DNA from: Prorocentrum cordatum
Lineage: Eukaryota > Sar > Dinophyceae > Prorocentrales > Prorocentraceae
Direction: 5' to 3'
NCBI GenBank assembly: GCA_963575745.1
Contig: CAUYUJ010003614.1
Span: 400,001-464,000, forward strand
DNA: 64,000 nt
In this document: one piece after another, positions 42,866 through 53,520 of the stretch
Position numbering within the stretch: the first letter of the stretch is position 1
Layout of the letters: each line of letters starts with the position of its first letter
Translations under genes and position numbers: made by a program
Notes under the pieces: model-generated
Database searches by the model: none
Told to the model about the DNA's origin: nothing
The model's input: only the letters and a program-made list of their open reading frames with translations

Positions 42866-43100
42866 GGGGGTGGGGTGGGACCCCCCCCCCCTTCGTCGAT
42901 CCGTCGTCGGGGACCACCCCCCCCCTCCCTCCCTTCCCCGATCCGTCGTCGGGGAACCCCCCCCCCCCCCCCTCCCCTTTTCAAAAGGGGGGGGGGGGGG
43001 GGGCGACCCCCCCGCCCTCCCCTCCCCTCCTTTGGCCGCCCCCCCCCCCCCCCCCCTCCCCCTCCTCCCCTTTGGCCACGCCGCCCCCTGACTCCGGAAC
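42866..43100. repeat. C-tract cluster
   Basis: Repeated runs of 8-14 C, plus one G-run, with doubled GATCCGTCGTCGGGG words. The lower strand could form G-quadruplexes. Confidence 0.85.
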
Positions 43101-43125
43101 CCGACCCCCGCCACCCCTACCCCTA

Positions 43126-43180
43126 GTCGTCACCCTAACCCAAACCCCGAATCCTAACCCCAACCACTAACCCAAGCCCC
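43126..43180. repeat. Degenerate telomere-like CCCTAAC words
   Basis: CACCCTAACCCAAACCCCG and similar CCTAACCCC words. They resemble degraded CCCTAAA telomere repeats but no perfect unit is present. Confidence 0.4.
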
Positions 43181-43183
43181 AAA

Positions 43184-44475
43184 GAGCACTTACTACTCAA
43201 AACTCACTACGCAATACCGACTACTCGCTATTCGCTACTCACTTCTCACTACCCCCAACTCACTACTCACGACTCACTATCCACTACTCACTACCTACCA
43301 CCCACTACCCGCTACTCACTACTCCCTACTCACTATTCCCTCCTCCCTACTCACTACTCACTCCTCACTACCCACTGCTCAATACTCACTACTCACGAAG
43401 CACTACTCACTACTCCCTACTCACTACTCACTAATAACTACTCATTACCCACTACCCACTATCCACTACTCACTACTCACTACTTACTGCCCACAAATCG
43501 CTACTCACTACCCACTATTCGCTAATCGCTACTCCCTACACAATACTGACTACACAGTACTCAGAACTCACTACTCGCTACCCCCATACTCGCTACTCAA
43601 TACTCATTACTCACTCCCCCTCACTCCCCGCTACTCACTACTCATTACTCACTACTCCCTACTTACTAGTCACTACATGGTCGCTACTCACTAGTCCCAA
43701 CTCACTAGTCACGAGTCACTACTCAATACCCACTACTCACTACTCACTAGTCGCTACTCAATACTCACTATTCGTACCCGCTTCTTACTACTCACTGCTC
43801 ACTACTCCCTACTCTCTACTCCCTACTCAATACTCACTACTCACTAGTCGCTACTCCCTACTCGTTTCTCACTAATCACTACCCACTACTCACTACTGAC
43901 TACTCTCTACTTACTAGTCCCTACGCCCTATTCGCTCCTCACTACTCGCTACTCGCTACTCCCTACTCGCTACTCACTACTCAGTACCCACTGCCACCAC
44001 CCACTACTCTGTATTCATCACTACTCACTACTCACAACGCACTACGTACCACTCAGTACTCACTACTCACTATTCACTACTTGCTACTCTCTACTCACTA
44101 CACACTACTCACTACTCACTACTCACTACTCACTACGCACTACGCACTACGCACTACCCACTACTCATTACTCACTAATCACTACTCGCCACCCACTAAT
44201 CACTACCCGCTACTCACTACCCACTACTCCTTACTCCATACTCCCTACTCAGTACTCACTACTCGCTACTCGCTAATCACTACTTTCTACTCGCCACGCA
44301 CTATTCACTTATCAGTACACACTACTCACTATTCACGACTCACTACTCCCCACTCCCTACTCCCTACTCGCCACTCAGTACCCACTACTCACTACCCAAT
44401 ACTCACTACTCACTACGCACTAACTCACTACTCACTACTCACCACTCCCTACTCCCAACTCCGTACTCCCTACAC
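43184..44475. repeat. 1.3-kb CTCACTA minisatellite
   Basis: Irregular 7-9-bp units around ACTCACT/CTACTCG, with CTCC, CAAT and TTAC variants. No higher-order period obvious. It is flanked on both sides by C/G-run clusters. Confidence 0.95.
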
Positions 44476-44499
44476 ACCTTCTCCGGCGCAGAAAGGAGA

Positions 44500-44725
44500 A
44501 ACGAGAGAGGCCCCCCCTCCCCGGCTTCCTTTCCGGCGCAAAGGAGGGGAGGGCGGGGGGTCCGATCCCCCCCCCCCCTTTCCAGCGCCAAGGGGGGAGG
44601 GGAGGGGAGGGGGAGGGTTCGGACCACCCCCCCCCCAAGGGGGGAGGGGGGGGGGTTTTGGACCCAGCCCCCCTTTGAAGGGGGGGAGGGGGGGAGGGTT
44701 CTGCACCCCCCCCCTTTAGTGTATT
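44500..44725. repeat. G/C-run cluster
   Basis: Alternating runs of C and G (6-10 nt) with CCGGCGCA words. It mirrors the cluster at 42866 on the other side of the minisatellite. Confidence 0.8.
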
Positions 44726-44756
44726 CAGGGAGATCCACTGGCGCACTTTCTTAATC

Positions 44757-44905
44757 AAGGGGCCCAAGGACACGCAAACAAATACATACAAATAACAGGA
44801 TTCCCCATATATCCCCATATGTTCTGGATGTTCGTCTTCCCCCCCGCTGCCCATATTTTCCCATATTTTCCTGTTAATCGACGACTAATTGTGTCTGTGT
44901 TTTTT
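44757..44905. repeat. Dispersed repeat R4, copy 2
   Basis: Collinear with 4227-4375, same orientation. Confidence 0.8.
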
Positions 44906-45803
44906 CCCCCCTGAATTAAAGCGAAGCCAGGGAACCTCTGATATTCGGCGGTTCTGGAGGATGTCTCGGGCGCCGCGACCTTCTCAGAGCGTTCTGGAAC
45001 GCTCTGAGAGCGGTCTGGAACGCTCTGGAACGGGTAAACCCTCGTCCTAGCCCCGTCCGATACGTGGCGGGCCCTGGAAGCCCTGACCCAAACATGTTGC
45101 CATCTCTTGGGGAAGCGCGTCTTCTAACTACTTCCCGCGGCTTCTGGCGGCCTTTCGCTGGCGGAGGCGACCTCGTTTTACATCCGCCGCCCTCCGCCAG
45201 CATTCCGCCGAGGAAGAGATGCCAACTCCATAGACCCTCGAAGGCAAGGACCTTTGTGGAGTCCGATGTCTTGACTTTGGGAAATAAGGGGTCCCCGGGA
45301 GTCCCGACCCTTTCTTTCCCCGAGGCTGGCGTTTCCTCCTGCAAGTCGTTCTTTGACGGTCCTGGAGCCCGGCGAGGGCCCCCAGAGGCCGAACTCGGCG
45401 CGAAACCCTCCGCCTCGACGTTTCCCCCTCCTCTGGAGCTCCGGAAGCACAATCAACCCGTATCAGAAGTGTGCGCGGTAAGGATGCAAGGGCCTTGGAG
45501 GCCCATGTAAACGTTTCTCGAACGAGGTTGTCCAGCGAAAGTGGCCAAGGATGATCTGAGGAAGCAAGGATGCAAGGGTACCCTTGGGAAGGTTGCCCCT
45601 TCATAAGGCGGGTTGACTGCAGGCCCCTGCCGCAGCCGCCAAGCCCTCTGCGGGCCTACGGACGCCTGCGGCGCGGGCGGCAGCAGCCGCTGGCCCCGCG
45701 GGGGCCGGCAGAACAGCGCCGCCAGCGGCCGGCTCGGATCGCGCAGCGCCGCCGCGACGGCGTCGCCGCGGGAGGCCTCTCGGAGGGGCCCGTGCTGCGG
45801 GCG
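44906..45803. other. No gene identified
   Basis: CTCTGGAACG words at 44990-45035 and relics of the repeat at 60068 (reverse orientation) near 45250-45440. No domain. Confidence 0.4.
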
Positions 45804-46006
45804 TCGGCGGCGAGCGGGGGGAAGGGAGAAGGAGAAGGCCTTCTCGGAAGGCGGCGGGGCTTCTCGGGAGGCCGCTGGCTTTCTGCAAGGTTTCCTGCGT
45901 CCTCGGGGAAGGCTCAGACAACTTCTCGGAAGGCCAGGGTGCTCCCCGAGCCCTCTGAGAAGACCCGCCCCCTCCCACTTCTCCACCAGGCTCGCCGCCG
46001 AGGGCA
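45799..46006. mobile_element. Foldback element F2, copy 2, near-exact duplication
   Basis: The element is 45804-46001 (198 bp), TCGGCGGCGAG ... CTCGCCGCCGA, with GGGGGGAAGGGAGAAGG next to the left end and CCTCCCACTTCTCC next to the right. The interior is rich in CTTCTCGG/GAAGGC words. Flanks are GGGCG (45799-45803) and GGGCA (46002-46006), four of five matching. Confidence 0.72.
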
Positions 46007-46227
46007 GGTGCGGCTGCGGCGCGCACAGGCTGAGCGGCCAGGCATCGAGCTCAAGTCCATCTCGCCAGGGACCAGCAAGGCCAGGGCGGATGCAATCTCA
46101 GGGAGGTGCAGGGCAGAAACTGAGGGGCACCTCTCCTCAAGGTCGGCACCGCGAGACGGGTGTGCCAGCCATGAGGGTGGGTGTGTGTTACAAACTGGTG
46201 ACAAGCGTGCGATGCGGATTAATGCCA

Positions 46228-46401
46228 GGAAGCTGGAAACAGAACTGGCTGGGTTCACATGTGGAGCATCTGGAAACCACGCGCTGGATACTCGCGCGAA
46301 AGCCCAGCCCAACCCTGCCATGGAAGGTCCGAGCGCTTGAGAAACATCTGACCGCATGTGTATCCAACTCTTGCCCAGGCTGGCCGCGCCATGTGTATCC
46401 A
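46228..46401. repeat. Dispersed repeat R6, copy 2
   Basis: Collinear with 11865-12030. Confidence 0.7.
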
Positions 46402-47000
46402 CCCTACTGGTAATTATACACTGCGTGGTGTACAGATTTTCCCCAACATCTCAGGCTCGCGAGTCTACCCCGATATACTCTGCGCGGTGGAGGCTGCGAA
46501 CGTAGTATCATGGTAAAGTTCCTGCCCTGGGGATTGCTTCCAGCCCCGTAGCTCGTTGGCTCAATTATGCCTCTGCCTCCAGGGGCTGATTTCGGGCCCC
46601 GAGAAATCCATCATGGATCCAGGACGAACACTTTCGGCAAGGAAACAATCGAGACCCCTGGGCCCCGCGGATTGAACTGATTCCCGCTCCGAGCGCAAGC
46701 AAAACAAGGCTGGGGGCAGATGCCTCACAACGGCTCACGCGGCGACGCTGCCCGACGACCCGGAATCAAATCGATAAGTCGGGTCGGCGATCCAAATGAA
46801 CAGGATCGGCGGAAATCGACAGCTAAGTCGGGAGGAGCCGAATCGGCGGAAATCGGCAGGCTAAAAATTAAGGATGTCACTGCGAAGCATAAATCCAACT
46901 CGGACTGCGAAGCCGGATCGAACGGGAATCGATCGAAATCGAATCGAGTCGGGGGAGTCAAGAGGAGCTCTGCAAGGGTGTCCAGCTCCAGGCTGAGCCG
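46402..47000. other. No gene identified
   Basis: Short AAATCGGC/GAATCG words at 46790-46950. Nothing recognised. Confidence 0.4.
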
Positions 47001-48560
47001 GTGGGCGCCTGGCCCACGCTCCAGGAGGCGGCGCCCGAGGCTCCACGGTGCGGATCCAGCGGGGCGTGGAGCGGAGTGCGTCAGGCCTTCGTCGCAGCTG
47101 TCCCCGGCAAGCGATGGGCGAAGGTCCGCGGCCCCATCGACGCCCTGCAGGCCGCGCTTGTTGGACGCGTGGAGCCGCGGACGGCGGCGCTCGGGGTGAG
47201 GTGCGGGCGCCAACAGGGCGGCACCGAGCGGCCACTGGTGCAGGCGGACAGCGAGCACTCCTGGGGCTTCAGCGACCAGCCCCCAGAGAGTCCTGAGTTC
47301 AATTCAAGCGTTCGGAGCGTCTGGTCCCACAGGCCCTGGCGGGCCATGGAAGCTCGCCTGCCCTGCGGCTCCGAGGAATCCCTTCCCAAGACATGACCCG
47401 TAACTTTGATGAGGATAAGCTGCAATACACCGTCCTCTGCGTTGGAGAAGGCTGCCTGTCTGATTATCGCGCGGGAGCTCGGCTGGTCGCGTTTGGGGAC
47501 GGGTCGGAAGGGAGTCACTCGGACAACCTAAGAAGGAGGTGCTGTGTGAAGCAGCTGTCACCACCGCCCCTGCGGGCGAGGAAGGATGCAGCCTGGGTGC
47601 GATGATAGTCGTGCCTCGCAGGGGCCACCGTCAACGCGTGCCGAGGGCCGAACTCCTGGCCCTGCGCGTGGCCTTGGAAAGCACGTCTTGGGGCATGCAC
47701 CATGTGACGGGCCATGAAGCCATTTTGCGGATCTGGCCGTCACGCAGCGTCCGACGGTCCAAGGCTGCCAACAAGGACCTCTGTAACCGAGCTCGCTTGG
47801 CACCCGTGCTGCCGAGAGAACCGACCTGTGGCAGGCCACGGCTGGAGAGCTCGCACGAGGCGCGCCCTGGAGCTGACAGCAAGAGAGCGGAGAGGGAAAA
47901 GAGACCCAGCGGTAGACAGGTCAGCTGATAGCAAGAGAGCGGAGAGGGAAAAGAGACCCAGCGGTAGACAGGTCCCCAATCTCGCCTCAGGCTTGCGATG
48001 GCGGCAGTGGCTCACTGCCTCCAGAGAATGGGGTGCAAGCGGCAGTGCCAGAACTGCAAGTAAGCGGTGCACCAACGAGACGTGCCCGATTTCTGCGGCA
48101 CGGGGTGTCAAGGTGTGGTGCAAGTGAGCACCGCTGGGCTCGACTGGTCCCCGTGCGGCCCCTGGGGAGAGCCCAAGCGGTCTTGGCGCGGAGATACACC
48201 CGTCTCATGTCAAGGGCTTCTGGGCCAAACATCGGCTGCTCTTCTGCACGTGTTGCGGCCAGTGTGCAACTATGGACTTTCGCCACATGCGTGAGCGAAG
48301 TCTGGGTCCAAGCCGCAGAGAGCGGGAAAACCTGCCTAGCATCGGGAAAGGAAAACAGATTCGCGGCGGGATGGACCGCCGCGCGCTGTTCGCGTGGCCC
48401 TGCACCTCGGTAAGGTGCAAGACGCCGAGCTCCAGCACGCGAAGCGACGAGCTGAGGCGCGGCCCCAAGAGGCCTCGGACGGGCAAGTCTTGGCGACCGT
48501 CGCCGAATGAGTGTGGGATGCGGGGGCCGGGGGCGCTGCTGCAGGGAACCTCAGCAAGCT
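47001..48560 (+). pseudogene. LINE C-terminal remnant (RNase H to Cys motif)
   Basis: A plus-strand coding-like stretch whose motifs follow the order of a LINE C-terminus. WAKVRGPIDALQAALVG (about 47110-47160) resembles the KVRGP..A.L segment that precedes RNase H in LINE-A. RAELLALRVALEST (about 47645-47690) looks like the RNase H Glu helix. A Cys motif GCKRQCQNCK (about 48030-48063) is followed by KGFWAKHRLLFCTCCGQCAT (about 48215-48275). Frames change repeatedly and one 52-bp segment is tandemly duplicated. The identification rests on order and weak motif similarity, so it is tentative. Confidence 0.45.
47871..47974. repeat. 52-bp tandem duplication
   Basis: Two units with one difference (GACAGC/GATAGC), starting AGCTGA.AGCAAGAGAGCGG. 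A recent duplication inside the LINE remnant, and it shifts the frame. Confidence 0.95.
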
Positions 48561-49459
48561 GATGGAGCGAAGGCCGTGGAGAGTGGCCTGCGCCTCCCCC
48601 AGCATCCAGCTTTGCCGCGAGACGCGGCTGCGTCTTTGATGGCGGGCGGCCCATGTCTGCCGCAGGGTTTGTTTGCGATGCCTGTGATCGAGGTGGGCTG
48701 CCCATCCATTGTAGGCACACGGTGCGCAAATGAAACATCCTCGTTTCGAATCTCCATACTACCAAGCCATCCTCTCCTCATCCCTCGTTCCCCTGGCCTT
48801 CGAGCCGAAGGCGATCGTCGAGCGAGCGCAGACGAGCACGTCGCCCACCGCGATCTCGGGCCGGTCACCTGTCTCGCCGGAACGGCACGCCCGAAGTATG
48901 CATCCTCCCCGCTGCCCTCCTCGACCTCCTTCTCGACCCCCTCCTTCAATCCCTCCTGCTCGCAATCCTGCTCCCCCCTCTCGTCCTCCTCCCTGCCCCC
49001 TCCCCACGCCGTCCTCCCCCTCCGCCTCTTCAGTTTCCTCCTCCTCCTCCACCACCACCTCCTCCATCTCCTCCGCATGATCTCCCCCTTCTTCCGATCT
49101 CCTTCTCCGTATCCTCCTCTCCCTATCCCCCTTTGATCCTGATCAAGCCGTGTGCGCACTCCACGCGTCACGTGCGACGGCCGAGGGGTACAGAAGGGAG
49201 TAGGCCCCCCTCTCGGACTGCCCTGCGCCAAACTCCTGCGACTCCGACTCCGCTCCTCTTCCTCCTCTTCCTCCTCCTCCTCCTCCTCCTGCTCCTCCTC
49301 CTCCTCCTCCTCCTCATGCTCCCCTCTGCTACTCCTCCACCCCCTCCTTCCTCCTCAAACCCTTCCTCCAGATTTGGATCACGCGAGCGGTGATGTGTCT
49401 TCGTCGCTCAGGGCCAATCCAGCGACGAAGCGCGCTGCTGGGGGCGCCGCCGTTGCAGA
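48561..49459. other. No gene; pyrimidine-rich tracts
   Basis: CTC-rich stretches at 48900-49130 and a (CTC)n at 49254-49315. No domain. Confidence 0.5.
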
Positions 49460-50275
49460 TGACCTCGACTATTGGCGAACGTATCCTGGTGTTTGTGACA
49501 ATGCAGGCACCAGTCGTGATTCTGCGGCGTGCCAGACTGCTGTCCACAAATGGGGGGCCGCTAACCAAGTCCCAAGTCGTGTTCGAGCCGGACAAGGAGA
49601 GCTTCCATATTCTGGACGCCATCTCGCCAGATGGTGAATACTTCAAGATGCGAGGGGTGCTCTGATGCCAGACTGGGTACGCACCATACTGTGTCACAGT
49701 TCGTCGCGGAAGGCTCCTGGAGGCTCCCGGCACTAGTTCGAACAAAAAGGCTTTCCTCCCCTGCCGAGATGGTTCGAATATACAGGTGCCACGTGCTGTC
49801 GCGCATCGAGGGCGCCACGCCGCCAATTTCTCACGCTGCTGCTGCCGCTCTGCGCCATCTAGACGCATTGCAGGATATGTAGTTCTGCAAGGTGTTGGCT
49901 TGACTCCGAAAGAAACATCGCTTGAACAGACTTTGTGTCCAGTCGGATTGCGGCGCGACATCGCCATGGACGGCGCCAACATCTTTGGCCTCGCTGTTTG
50001 AGCCGTTCAGAAGCCAATGTGCGTGGTACGGATGCTCCATGTATCCGCAAGGCACTGCATGAACCTACCTAACCTGGCCATGTTCGTATGCTACATCGGC
50101 CAATGTATGGCCTGATTCCTGTCATCAATCGTTTGCTCGATGTGATCGCGTTGCCAAGCCAGTCAACAAGTTCCAACGTTCGTTGCAGCAGTTGGCGCAA
50201 ATATTCTGCCGCGTCTGGCAATCTAGAGCAGTGCCACATGTTCCGCCCAAACTGACGCCGCCGAAACAGTGCAGT
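49460..50275 (+). pseudogene. LINE reverse-transcriptase 3' remnant (LINE-C)
   Basis: A plus-strand remnant of a third LINE, covering the region after the catalytic box. VVFEPDKESFHILDAISPDG with EYFKMRGVL is at about 49570-49662. TVSQFVAEGSWRLPALVRTK, AEMVRIYRCHVLSRIEGATP and ALRHLDALQDM lie in the frame 49631-49882. GVGLTPKETSLEQTLCPVGL and RRDIAM are in another frame, to about 50000. A final YGLIPVINRLLDVIALPSQS is near 50105-50170. From memory, these blocks are a very common dinoflagellate LINE C-terminus. No 5' part is present, so it is 5'-truncated or broken. Three or more shifts. Confidence 0.75.
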
Positions 50276-50665
50276 CATCGTATGCGCATGACTTAATTGA
50301 GGGTTCGTCGTAGAAAAACATGCCAGCTAAAAGCCGGGAAATAGTCTGGGTGGTTGGGTGGAACCAGAAAAACGACAACCCACAGGACAACCATCCCCAT
50401 CCATCGAACAACCCCTACACGTATCACAATCGATCGGCACCACAATCGATCGATCGACCTGACCATCAGTGCATGTGACGATGTACCGATGTAACTGAAA
50501 CTCGATATAGATGTCGACCTCACTGTCTATCGATCGGTCGCACCATCGCTCTCGCTGTATGACTATCGACTCCACTATAGTTATATCAATGTCGCATGAT
50601 CCATCTCTATATGTTGTAAAACTAGATATCGGAAATTGGGGGGTGATATCGCAGTGGATAGGAGA
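50276..50665. other. No gene; ATCGAT-rich stretch
   Basis: Repeated CGATCGATCG and ATCGAC words around 50420-50575. No unit length established. Confidence 0.45.
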
Positions 50666-50735
50666 CCCCCCACCGGGAAATCGGTTTCGGTTTCGTGATC
50701 GTGTCGCGCGCGCAAGCGAGGCGAAGCTGCGCGTG
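50666..50735. repeat. Inverted repeat R7, left copy
   Basis: Contains CACCGGGAAATCGGTTTCGG and GCGAGGCGAAGCTGCG. Its complement lies at 52548-52648, 1.8 kb away in opposite orientation. Confidence 0.75.
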
Positions 50736-50761
50736 ATCCTCGTGTAGCTAGGCCGAAGCAA

Positions 50762-50935
50762 GAGCGAAAATCCGTTCCCGTCCGCTGGTGGCTGGGAGGT
50801 GTCCCAATTGAGCCGGGCGGTGTCCCGGGTGTCACGCGTGTCAATAGGAGCGAAAGCCCGTTCCCGTCCGCTGGTGGCTGGGAGGTGTCCCACTTGGGCC
50901 GGGCGGTGTCCCCGGGTGTCACGGTGTCCCGGGTG
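50762..50935. repeat. 86-bp tandem pair
   Basis: Two units from GAGCGAAA..CCGTTCCCGTC, followed by shorter GGTGTCCCGGGTGTC echoes to about 50950. Confidence 0.85.
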
Positions 50936-50974
50936 TCCCCGGCGTTCCGGCGCTGACGCATGTCGCTAATTTCA

Positions 50975-51415
50975 TAATTCATTTTTGTCGCCGCCTGCGG
51001 CGGGCTTTCTTATCCAATCCAACTGATCTCATCCAATCTATCTTGTCCAACCCAATCCACCTTATCTTATCCAACCCATATTGCCCCATCTCATATTATC
51101 CCACTCAATCCAATCCACCCAACCCAACCCATCAATTCATGTGCTTCTGCGCCTGCGGCGGGCCAATCCAATCCATCTTATAGTATTCAATCCATCTCTT
51201 CCAATCCAATCCATATTATCTTATCTAATCCGTACTATCCCATCTAATCCAATCCACCCAACCCAATCCATCAAATCATTTTTGTCGGCGCTTGCGGCGG
51301 GCATTCATATCCAATCCAGTTTATATCAATGATTCAATGCATATTTTCCAGTCCAATCCATACTATCTTATCCAACCCGTACTGTCCCATTATATCATAT
51401 CCCACCCAATCCAAT
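50975..51415. repeat. About 150-bp tandem with ATCCAATCCA words
   Basis: Three units, each opening TTTTTGTCG.CGC.TGCGGCGGGC (or GCTTCTGCGCCTGCGGCGGG) and continuing as degenerate TTATCCAATCCA repeats. Confidence 0.8.
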
Positions 51416-51429
51416 TGTGGTGGAGGGGG

Positions 51430-51530
51430 TTCTGATAGGGAAGGAGAGAGAAAAAGAGAGAGAGAGAGGGCGAAAGAGAGAGAGAGGGAGACATTCAGAA
51501 AGAGAGGGAGAGAGAGAGAGAGCAACAACA
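51430..51530. repeat. (GA)n tract
   Basis: Purine dinucleotide tract with short interruptions. Confidence 0.9.
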
Positions 51531-52331
51531 TATACATATAACCAAAAAAGGAAAGAGACAGAGAACGAGAAATATGATATCAAGGTGACAGGCTGGAGGT
51601 CAGGCAGGGCGGGCATTTGATCTCAAGACCCCCCCATCAATCGCCTCATCGCCCGCAGGGCGGTCGTATAGGTACGGATATGTACAAGACTGCATTGGCG
51701 TTTCGCGCCATGCACCCTGTTCCGGACGCTTCCCCGGCAAAACAATAAATCATCATTCGCTTCAACATGGGGGACCTCGAGGCCTGGACGGGCGACCGAC
51801 TCATTTTTCTGATATCCCTGGTGCTTGCTGACACCGCGTTCGCCCGATGCGCTTGCACACTTGAGTGGGGAAGGAAGGATGGTTGTTTCACGCGCAAAGG
51901 TGCTGGCAAACGACGACGTACCAAACTGTTGCGATGGCACTTGTCCATGAGCGGGGAACGGGAAGGGAGCAGGGATGAAGCTGGGGCTGAACGGGGCGGA
52001 AAGGGGGGAGGAGGCCTGACTCTCTCGATCGAACAATTTAAACATCGAGCCCCAAGCGTGGGACCAGGATCTTCGGGTCAGCTCGATGCACGTCGTAGGA
52101 GAACGACGTCTGGGCGTTTGTGGGGCTCTTTGGGGCCGTCCTGGGGACCTGATGGGCCGTCCTGGGCTTGGGCCTTCCTTGGGGAGATGGAGCCCTCCAG
52201 AAGTCTTCTGAAGCCATCTAATTAGGGCTCTCTTGGGGAGCTCCAGTGGCCTTCTTGGGGGTCTCCCATGGCTTTCGTGGGTCTCTCTTTGGAGCCATCT
52301 GGGGGCATCTTGGGCTTCTTGTGGCCAGTCT
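51531..52331. other. No recognised gene
   Basis: A 152-codon plus frame from 51767 opens with a hydrophobic stretch (LIFLISLVLADTAFARC) but then runs into low-complexity repeat-like sequence. About 52110-52330 is degenerate CTTGGGG-type sequence. Block 51680-51712 repeats 40220-40252. Confidence 0.4.
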
Positions 52332-52490
52332 CGGGACAACCATCCAGAAAACCATCGGGACAACGGTCGGGACAACCATCGGGACAACCGCTAACACAAC
52401 CATCTGGACAACTATCTGGACAACCGTCGGGACAACCGTCGGGACAACCGCGGGACACCCGCGGGACAACCGCGGGACAGCCACGGGACA
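52332..52490 (+). repeat. 12-bp minisatellite encoding GQPS
   Basis: About 13 units of GGACAACCGTCG. In the frame 52268-52537 they read SGQPSGQPSGQP. GQPS-type repeats occur in secreted or surface proteins of many protists, but here no signal peptide or other domain is attached, so a gene fragment is possible but unproven. Confidence 0.85.
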
Positions 52491-52547
52491 AGCCCACCAA
52501 CCAACACCGCCAGCCGACGGGGAAGGAACTTATCTGACTTCGCCCTG

Positions 52548-52648
52548 GCGATGGCGGGATCATTCCTCTCACCCGCGCAAGCAGCTTCGCCTCGCCCGCG
52601 CGCACGCCAAGACCACGAAACCGAAACCGATTTCCCGGTGGAGGGTCA
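52548..52648. repeat. Inverted repeat R7, right copy
   Basis: Complement of 50666-50735 (CGCAGCTTCGCC-type, CCGAAACCGATTTCCCGGTG), somewhat longer than the left copy. Confidence 0.75.
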
Positions 52649-53096
52649 GTCCTGCTGCATGTCGACTTCAGTCCCCAACCTCGGATCATAGAGCCCTTCA
52701 GCAGAGAGCACAAAAGTGATGAGGCTGGATAGCAACGAGCAGAGGTCACTGAGTTGAGAGTACAGGCCAGAGGGTACTGAGTAGTAAACTGTAGGATGTG
52801 GATGCCATCGAGTAGCGAGCAAGGGGCACTTAATCATGGTGAAGCACCCGCTTCGCCATCATTGCATGCCGCTCGCGCCCGCTGCCAGCATGCTGCATTG
52901 GCATGTTCCGCAGGCACATCTGCATGCGGGCTCGTCTGGTGTTGCTCCCATCTTCCCCCCATCCTGGAATGAGGGGGAGACGGGGGCAGAGAGCGGGCGG
53001 GGGCGGGAGGCAGGCCCGTCCCCCGGGAACGCCTGGCAGGAGTGGCTGGAGAACGCGCAGGGATGCATCAGAGCATGTCGGCAAACGGGCGCGCCC
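52649..53096. other. No gene identified
   Basis: Nothing recognised. Confidence 0.35.
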
Positions 53097-53301
53097 ACGT
53101 TTAGGGGAAGAAGGAACGCCATCAACATAAACTTCTTGCGCTCCGCGCGGATTGCCTGGATCTGCGCTGGACCTCCTCCCTGGCGCGCGGAGCGCGCCAA
53201 GCGCGGCGCTGGAGGCGCCGCCGGCGGGGCCCAGCGCAGATCCAACGAAACGCAGAGCGCAGAAAGTTTGTGCTTGAGGCATTTTTTCTCCTTCGAATGT
53301 T
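53097..53301. mobile_element. Foldback element F1, ACGTT/ATGTT duplication
   Basis: The element is 53102-53296 (195 bp). The left end TAGGGGAAGAAGGAACG, ATAAACTTCTTGCGCTCCGC and GGATCTGCGCTGGAC arms mirror GTCC..GCGCAGATCC...GCAGAAAGTTTGTG and the end CTCCTTCGA. The core is CCCTGGCGCGCGGAGCGCGC. Flanks ACGTT (53097-53101) and ATGTT (53297-53301) differ by one C-to-T change at a CpG. Confidence 0.8.
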
Positions 53302-53309
53302 GGGAAGTT

Positions 53310-53520
53310 CACTGCTGCTCCCTGGGGACCGCGGGGCGGGCGGTGGAACGAACCACGGCGTAACACAGGAACTCCCGAAGAGGTCCGCACGGTCTTCTCG
53401 GGCCGGCGCGAAGACCCCCCCCCCCCTGAGGAGCGGAGCGCGCTGGGGGGCGGCGGCGGTGGCGCCGCCAGGGGGGCTGGGCGGCATGACGAGACGAGCG
53501 GCACAGATCGGGGTGACGGC
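53310..53520. repeat. Possible further F1-like relic
   Basis: GAGGTCCGCACGGTCTTCTC and GGAGCGGAGCGCGCTGGGG recall the F1 arm and core. It lies next to the better copy at 53102. Ends not defined. Confidence 0.4.

Noticed and set aside
43126-43180. True internal telomere
   Set aside because: No run of perfect CCCTAAA units; only degenerate CCTAACCC words. Kept as a low-confidence repeat.
49765-49800. tRNA B-box-like GGTTCGAAT
   Set aside because: No A-box, no cloverleaf; the sequence lies inside the LINE-C coding remnant.
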